Positions 58,503 through 64,000 of a stretch of DNA of 64,000 nucleotides are shown here, in pieces. The position numbers were made by a program, and so were the translations under genes. Source of the stretch: Campylorhamphus procurvoides (Eukaryota; Chordata; Aves; Passeriformes; Dendrocolaptidae); assembly GCA_013396655.1 (NCBI GenBank), contig WBMV01008225.1, positions 903,928 to 967,927 of the forward strand, given 5' to 3'. Below the pieces are notes generated by a model, which was not told where the DNA came from, did not search any database, and saw only the letters and a list, made by a program, of their open reading frames with translations. Positions within the stretch are counted from its first letter, which is position 1. Each line of letters begins with the position of its first letter.

Positions 58503-61500
58503 CTTCCTGGCTGCCTTAATTATTGTAAGAATCATTTTGAACACTGATGCTACCCAGCACTTGACCTCAGGTGAAGTGCTTACAAGACAAAGGCAAGCAG
58601 AGAAATTCCTGTCTGAAGGCATGATTATTCTGTGCATTCAGTAAAAGCAGTAACAAATCAGACAGTCAGCTGTAGTTCACATAAAAGTAGAACGAGAAAA
58701 CAGTAAGTGACCTTTCCCTTACAGATCTTCTGAGACTTCTCCAGAAGTCACTCCAAAATAAGCATATAAAGCAAGGTTTGCATTAATCAACATGATGCAT
58801 ACAGGAACCTCAACTCCAAATTTCAGCTCCCTACCCCATGCTGGTTCGACTTTCTTTTCCAGGCTCTTGATGTCTTTTCTCTTAATGCTGCCTCCTGCTG
58901 GTTTACAGCCCTGTGCACCGGGGAGACAGCTCTCCACTGCTGGGGACTCTTGTGGGAACACCAGGGACACACATATGTTGTCTATTTCTTCCAGGTGCAT
59001 TTTTTATTCAAGTCACATTGAACTCAGTGGAAGAAGTCTTGGGGTGTTGGATCAGACCCCAGTATTTTAAAAGCCTTTGCAATTAAATGAACTCTACAGT
59101 TTGTTTAAAAGGAAATGCTAGGAATTAGTCTACACCCAGCTAGGTGGCATTTGAGACAGGACTTTCTGAGATCAACATAAACAAGTTTGACTTGCTATAG
59201 AACCAGTAACACCATTTTAGAAACTCCCTTGAATTTCCCACGTGAAAGTTTCCAACAAAATGGAGGCATATATTTTAGGTAACAGCAAGGTATTCCTCCA
59301 GGCTGAGCTAGTAAGTAGGCATCACCTAGCCCTATCTATTCCGAAATGTCACTTTTTTTTGAGAGCTACTGTTAGCTAACCAGCTCTCGCAATCAACAGC
59401 TTAACTTCCATTTTCTGAGTTTTCTGAAAGCTTTTCCTGGGCAATTAACATGCAGTTTTAGGGGAAGGTGGCCAATATTGTGTAAATACTAACCTTCCAA
59501 AAAAGCGCTACACATAACACTATTTTCAAGAGATAAGATGCACAGATGTGATCAACAGTTTTAAGTGTGGTTTGCAGTGCAGAAATCCTTTGTTTTGAAC
59601 ATGATAGTCAAGGAATCTGAGTTTTCTAACCGTAATGAGATTTTCAAGAGATCTTTTGAACACCATGATTGATCCCTTCAGTCCTTTACTATGACATCTG
59701 TATTTTCAGGCATGTGGCTTGGCATCTAATGTTTCGTCCAACACAGGACTTGTTTGGTCAGTTGAACAGTTTTATGGTAACAAGGCAGCAATTGTGGGTT
59801 TTATGACTATCATCAGCTAAAGGAATTGGTATTTTCTGCATTGCTCAAGTAACTCATACGTGTCAAGATGTAGAATCGGTTTGCAATTCTAGCCTATCCT
59901 GCTGCCTCTCTGTATTCCTTACAGATGCTCTTCTATTACTTTTTACACATTTTAGAAGAAAAGCATCTGATGTTTTATGAGGAATGGTCCTAGCAGCAAT
60001 GTAAAGTGCAAGTCTAAACCAGAAAGTTTTAGATCTTCATTTTTCCCTTCTATAAGGCCCCTTTCTTTTGCTTAGGCATCCACATTTTTTCCAATGTTTT
60101 TAAAATGTTGTATGTATTACAGAGGAATTTTCAAAGCCACCAAGAGGATTTTGATGTCATACTGCAGCTCTCCTGAATGACATCTGAATACACAAATCCA
60201 AACACAGATTGAATATACATTAGCCCTTCTATACGTGCTAGAGAACAACTAACAGAGCTAGCAACTATACATCACCCAACAGCATACTCAATTTGATTCT
60301 GCAACATCCCAGCTATTCCAACCAGATTATCTACAGGGAACTAAGCCACATATTGCCATAGTGAGTTGGTTTTGTTGTGAGAGATACTAAGAGCAAGAAG
60401 CTGCAAAGCCATTTCGGTAGCTAAGTAAGCCAAATTGTAAATATAAACCTCCCACCACAGTATCTTCAATTACAAAGCTGCAATTGCCTCCTATTTCAAT
60501 TAGTGCTTTTACAGGATTTCAGGGAACAGCACCTTCTATCCACAGCCAACTGGTGCAACTCCCTCACTGCAAGGATTCAATTCCTCTGTGTCTTTCATCC
60601 CCAGTGGGCTGGTTTTCAAGGCAGTACCAATGGGAAGAGTTCTAATCCCAATGGCCTCACATGCCTATGGTGGCCAACTGGATTGCTAGTTGTGGTCTTT
60701 GACTCCATCAGCTGTAGAAGTATAAAGCCATATGGGCACAATTGTCAGTCTGGTGCTAGCTGATGTTCTAGTAATGGTTTTTTGTCCGGGAAGCATGTCT
60801 GTATTTTGTAAGTCGCCCAGAGAAAACAGTTAAATACAGTTCTTCAGGAAGATATATGTCAATTACAGAAAACAAGTGACATGAGAATGGATGACAACCC
60901 AATGTAAATGATAGTAGGAACTCTCACCGCAATAGACTTAGCAAAAAGAGCTCATTTTTATCAGAACTATTTTCACCTAAAACTTCAGGTACAATTCCTG
61001 TCTTCAGCTGAAAAAACCACAAACTAAATATGGACTTGTGTAGGTAACTAGAGTTTTTAGTACCATTTTAGAAAACAGGCGTACATTTTTATAATCTGTA
61101 AATGATGGCTTCCCTGAAAATATGAAGGTTTTTCCCCTTTGCACAGAAATCTGCTTGAGCATCAATATAACAATTACTACCGGTAGATGGAATTTTTATA
61201 TCCATTTGGTAGTGATTTACACCAGTGTTTTCAAGGCTGCCAACAAGCAAATCCAGAAGGCAGGCAGCCAAAATTCCAGAAGAGACAACTGTCTTTTATT
61301 TTATGGCTTATGCTTTTCGAGCTTAATATGATTTTCCACTAACAAGTTCTGTACCTTCTCCAAAGTGCTAAAACTGGTGTGCAGAATTGCAAAGTAACAC
61401 ACCCTCTTCAAGGCAAGCTAATATTAAACTCATGGTAAATTATAGAAGTTATGCTGTTTACTTAAGGGAAAAACCAGTAAGGTTAAAAGAACTGTACATG

Positions 61501-63239
61501 ATTTATTGCAGACACTTGTTTCAATGGTTATACATTTAAGCCTGACTACATATGACACAACAATGTATCACCTAAGTGTTGTTCCCCATTTGATAAAAAA
61601 TTAACAAATACATAAGAGACAAGGAAAAGATCGCTGTAAGACTTAACAGGAACACAAAATATGCATTGGTTATATCACGTGCTTGATAAATAGGATGCAA
61701 ATCATATCTAATCTTATTAGAAAGGAATCAAAGCCAAACTGAATTTGAAGGAGCAAAAAATGCACAAACAGAAACAGCATTCTCATTTTTCAAAAACTCT
61801 AGGACGTTGGCACCCCTTGGCATGGTGAGGTCCGAATATTGTCCTAAATATGATGACTGATGCTTTCTTGTGATTTCTAATTCTAATAGCATCAGAACTG
61901 TTGCAACAGCAATATTACCAAAGAAAAAGCTACTCATCCATTAGCCTAGACTCTATACATGAAAGGAAGTCCTAGTCACCAGCTTCATATCCATCAGTGT
62001 AAAGGATGAAACACAGTTTTGCTGTATAAAGCATTTATTCTTCCCGTGATCACAAGCTGGAAAGATGATCCCTATCCGGATGGCATGTGCTCATTGCTCC
62101 TTAGAGCAATAGCTGCTACTTGCACACAACCCCCTGAAACTAACATTGCATTAGCTAAGTTCTTGACTTGACAGAAAAGGTATCTCTGTGTGCCTCCAGA
62201 AAGTATAACTTCACGGAAGTGAACAGCCAAAGAACATCTTTCATTCTATTAGAAATTACTTTTCAACTTAAAGCATATAAGTAAAAACCAAACAGCTTGT
62301 AGATGGCATAATGCTAACAAGTGGAGAATAATATTCGTTCTGAAATAACGTCCTTAAACTGATATTCTGTGTTCAGATACAAACTGGGAACAACTCCTCT
62401 TCTTTGCTTTCCTCTCCCTGGCACAGGTTTTTGTCTGACTATAAAACATACCATCCTGTTTTCTTTCTTAGTAAAATTTGTATATCCCAATGAATGCCTA
62501 AGTTACATCTTGTTTCCTACTCCAAACCAGTACAAAAAAAATAAAATGCCAGCTTTAGAAGAAGCACTCTTGCATTGCAGTATGGATCCTATTGCATGTG
62601 CATGGTGTACGGTGATGGTGTAGCCTCAGAAATAGGATCTTATTCAAAGTCAGATTATGAGCCCACAGGCTGTAAGTCTTGACATGCATGACTGAGGAAA
62701 AGCAGCCACTGCACATGTGAGGCCAATTCCACAAAATCACTTAGCCTAACCACACTGTATGCTTTCCCTCCACCTGTACAATATAGACTTCTGTACACAT
62801 CCAACTCGTATCAGATTACCAGGCATCAATTAGACACTTCCCTATAGCTCAGTTTTAATATATGTGATACAAAGGACTTTTAAATATATATTGAAGAAAA
62901 AAAAACAGTTATTCTAGATGTATTTTTTGTGTATTTTATTGATCTGATACAATATACAAGCATACACAGCATGTGTGTGTGTCTGGATATATATACATAC
63001 ACAAGATGCCAAATGTATGATACATACAGCAAACAAGGCCAGATTATCCGGTCTTACAGAGATCTTTGGTCCAGCATGGGACCAAAGACCAGGGTGGAGG
63101 CATACAAGATGTTCAGAACTGTAACACTGTCTACTCTTACAGCTGTCCAAGGACCAGGAGAGCTTCTGTAATAGGATGGGAAAATAATAGGTATCTATTT
63201 GAGATATAGTAATAGAAAAGACAGTTGCTTTTATCTTAC
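58503..63239. other. No recognisable feature
   Basis: AT-rich DNA with few frames longer than 90 codons. None shows a domain or paired splice sites. No CR1, MIR or microsatellite of note. Confidence 0.45.
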
Positions 63240-63297
63240 CACTGCTTATTCTGTTTTCCAAGGGTGATCCATTATTCAGATAATTGTGACTTGCTGG
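63240..63297 (-). CDS. Weak 58-base exon candidate
   Basis: Minus strand: a long pyrimidine tract (tttctctgcaccttttggtt and onward) ends in an AAAG acceptor; the donor is CAGTG|GTAAGA. The frame entering in phase 0 is open: PASHNYLNNGSPLENRISS, exit phase 1. The protein-like composition is suggestive, but nothing connects it to other segments. Confidence 0.2.
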
Positions 63298-64000
63298 CTT
63301 TAAACCAGAAAAAACCAAAAGGTGCAGAGAAACTGCTAATGGGCTTCCACAGCACAAAGATAGCTAATAAAGCCCACTGAGTAGCCATAGCAGATGATGA
63401 AACCATGCCAGGCCCAGCAGGTTATTGGGACTCAGGGGCTGATATGTGGGAAGTCTGGGTAAAGACTAGAGAAAGAGCTCAGTAGGAATCCTTGCTTTAT
63501 TCTTTGCCCACCCCCAAACCTGATGTACTTACACATTCCTCTAGTACCCTCTTTTAATACCACCAGAGAAGCAGTCAGAACACACCAGAATGCTAATGAA
63601 TGTTTTCCACAATAAAGAATTACTTCAATTTATTTGCTAATGATGTATTTTATGAGAAAAACAGTTGGTCAAGTTGGTTATTGGGCACCTGGCTGTGTGT
63701 TTGACATAGGAAACCACAGTTGAGAGCTGAAAGAAAAGAAACCTCATGGTCTCACAGTGTATTTTGTGACAAATAAGATGTATAGTTACCAAGTTTGTGG
63801 GTATTTTATATTTTAATTTTTTTCAGCTCATGAAAACAGAAAGAATACTGGTGATATAGATCTGACAGGCATATTTTGCTGTTAAAAAATAACAAAATAA
63901 ATTTTAAGCCATAGTTTTAACCATAAAAGGCTGTCAGTTAATAACCTAGATCTGAATTTCTTCCTCTGTTGCAAGTTCATAGCTTGGATCAATAAGACAC
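63298..64000. other. No recognisable feature
   Basis: AT-rich DNA to the window end, with no repeat or open frame of interest. Confidence 0.45.

Noticed and set aside
1..64000. tRNA, rRNA, CRISPR array, insertion sequence, operon or riboswitch
   Set aside because: I looked for tRNA B-box-like motifs, regularly spaced repeats and bacterial gene layout and found none; the sequence is vertebrate nuclear DNA.
1..64000. Endogenous retrovirus or LTR
   Set aside because: I found no gag/pol-like frame or paired long terminal repeats; the only reverse transcriptase sequences are of LINE type.

Overview
The window looks like avian nuclear DNA. Several copies of the CR1 non-LTR retrotransposon carry the bird-type 3' end (the TTCTATGATTCTATG-like tail and a 'gttgcccagagaagctgtgg' segment). 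CpG is strongly depleted and microsatellites are present. All obvious repeats are old or truncated. There is no bacterial or viral gene organisation, no operon, no rRNA or tRNA that I could recognise, and no CRISPR array. The species cannot be told from the sequence.

No gene can be named. Most open frames are chance ORFs in AT-rich intronic or intergenic DNA: they are Cys/His/Trp rich, overlap in several frames, and often start at TTG. The best evidence for a real gene is on the minus strand between about 38.6 and 17.1 kb. It is a series of short open segments, each with a polypyrimidine-AG acceptor and a GTRAG-type donor, whose reading phases can be joined in order: 35244-35186, 33635-33473, 30770-30746, 28986-28937, 26744-26693, 21208-21162, 18178-18134, then an open frame at 17322-17124. 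Upstream on the same strand, a 300-base block (37925-37626) encodes exactly 100 codons with no cysteine. I do not recognise the product. Only the 33.6, 35.2 and 37.6 kb segments are reasonably strong; the shorter ones could be decoys. A few plus-strand exon-like segments (1833-1920, 6918-7045, 33296-33394, 34434-34517, 41835-42192) compete with them. They show how easily decoys arise, or they may belong to a second transcript.

Layout: 0.6 kb, a clear MIR-type SINE; 1.8-7.0 kb, plus-strand exon-like segments; 7-14 kb, nothing firm; 14.3 kb, CR1 tail; 15.6-15.9 kb, a GC block followed by a long polypyrimidine tract; 17-38.6 kb, the candidate minus-strand gene with CR1 copies at 22.2, 23.2, 25.4 and 29.0-30.0 kb, the last being a broken reverse transcriptase in which the segment holding the catalytic FADD is missing; 41.8-42.2 kb, a plus-strand exon candidate coding for a very basic tail; 43.6 kb, a GATA/GA/GACA compound microsatellite; 46.7 kb, a perfect hairpin; 55.2 kb, a possible older reverse transcriptase relic; 57 kb, CR1; 58.4 kb, a C/A-only tract whose complement is rich in G runs; 58.5-64 kb, essentially empty.

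No previously undescribed system is demonstrated. The items most worth following up are the unrecognised minus-strand gene, the well-preserved MIR, and the G-run tract at 58.4 kb.
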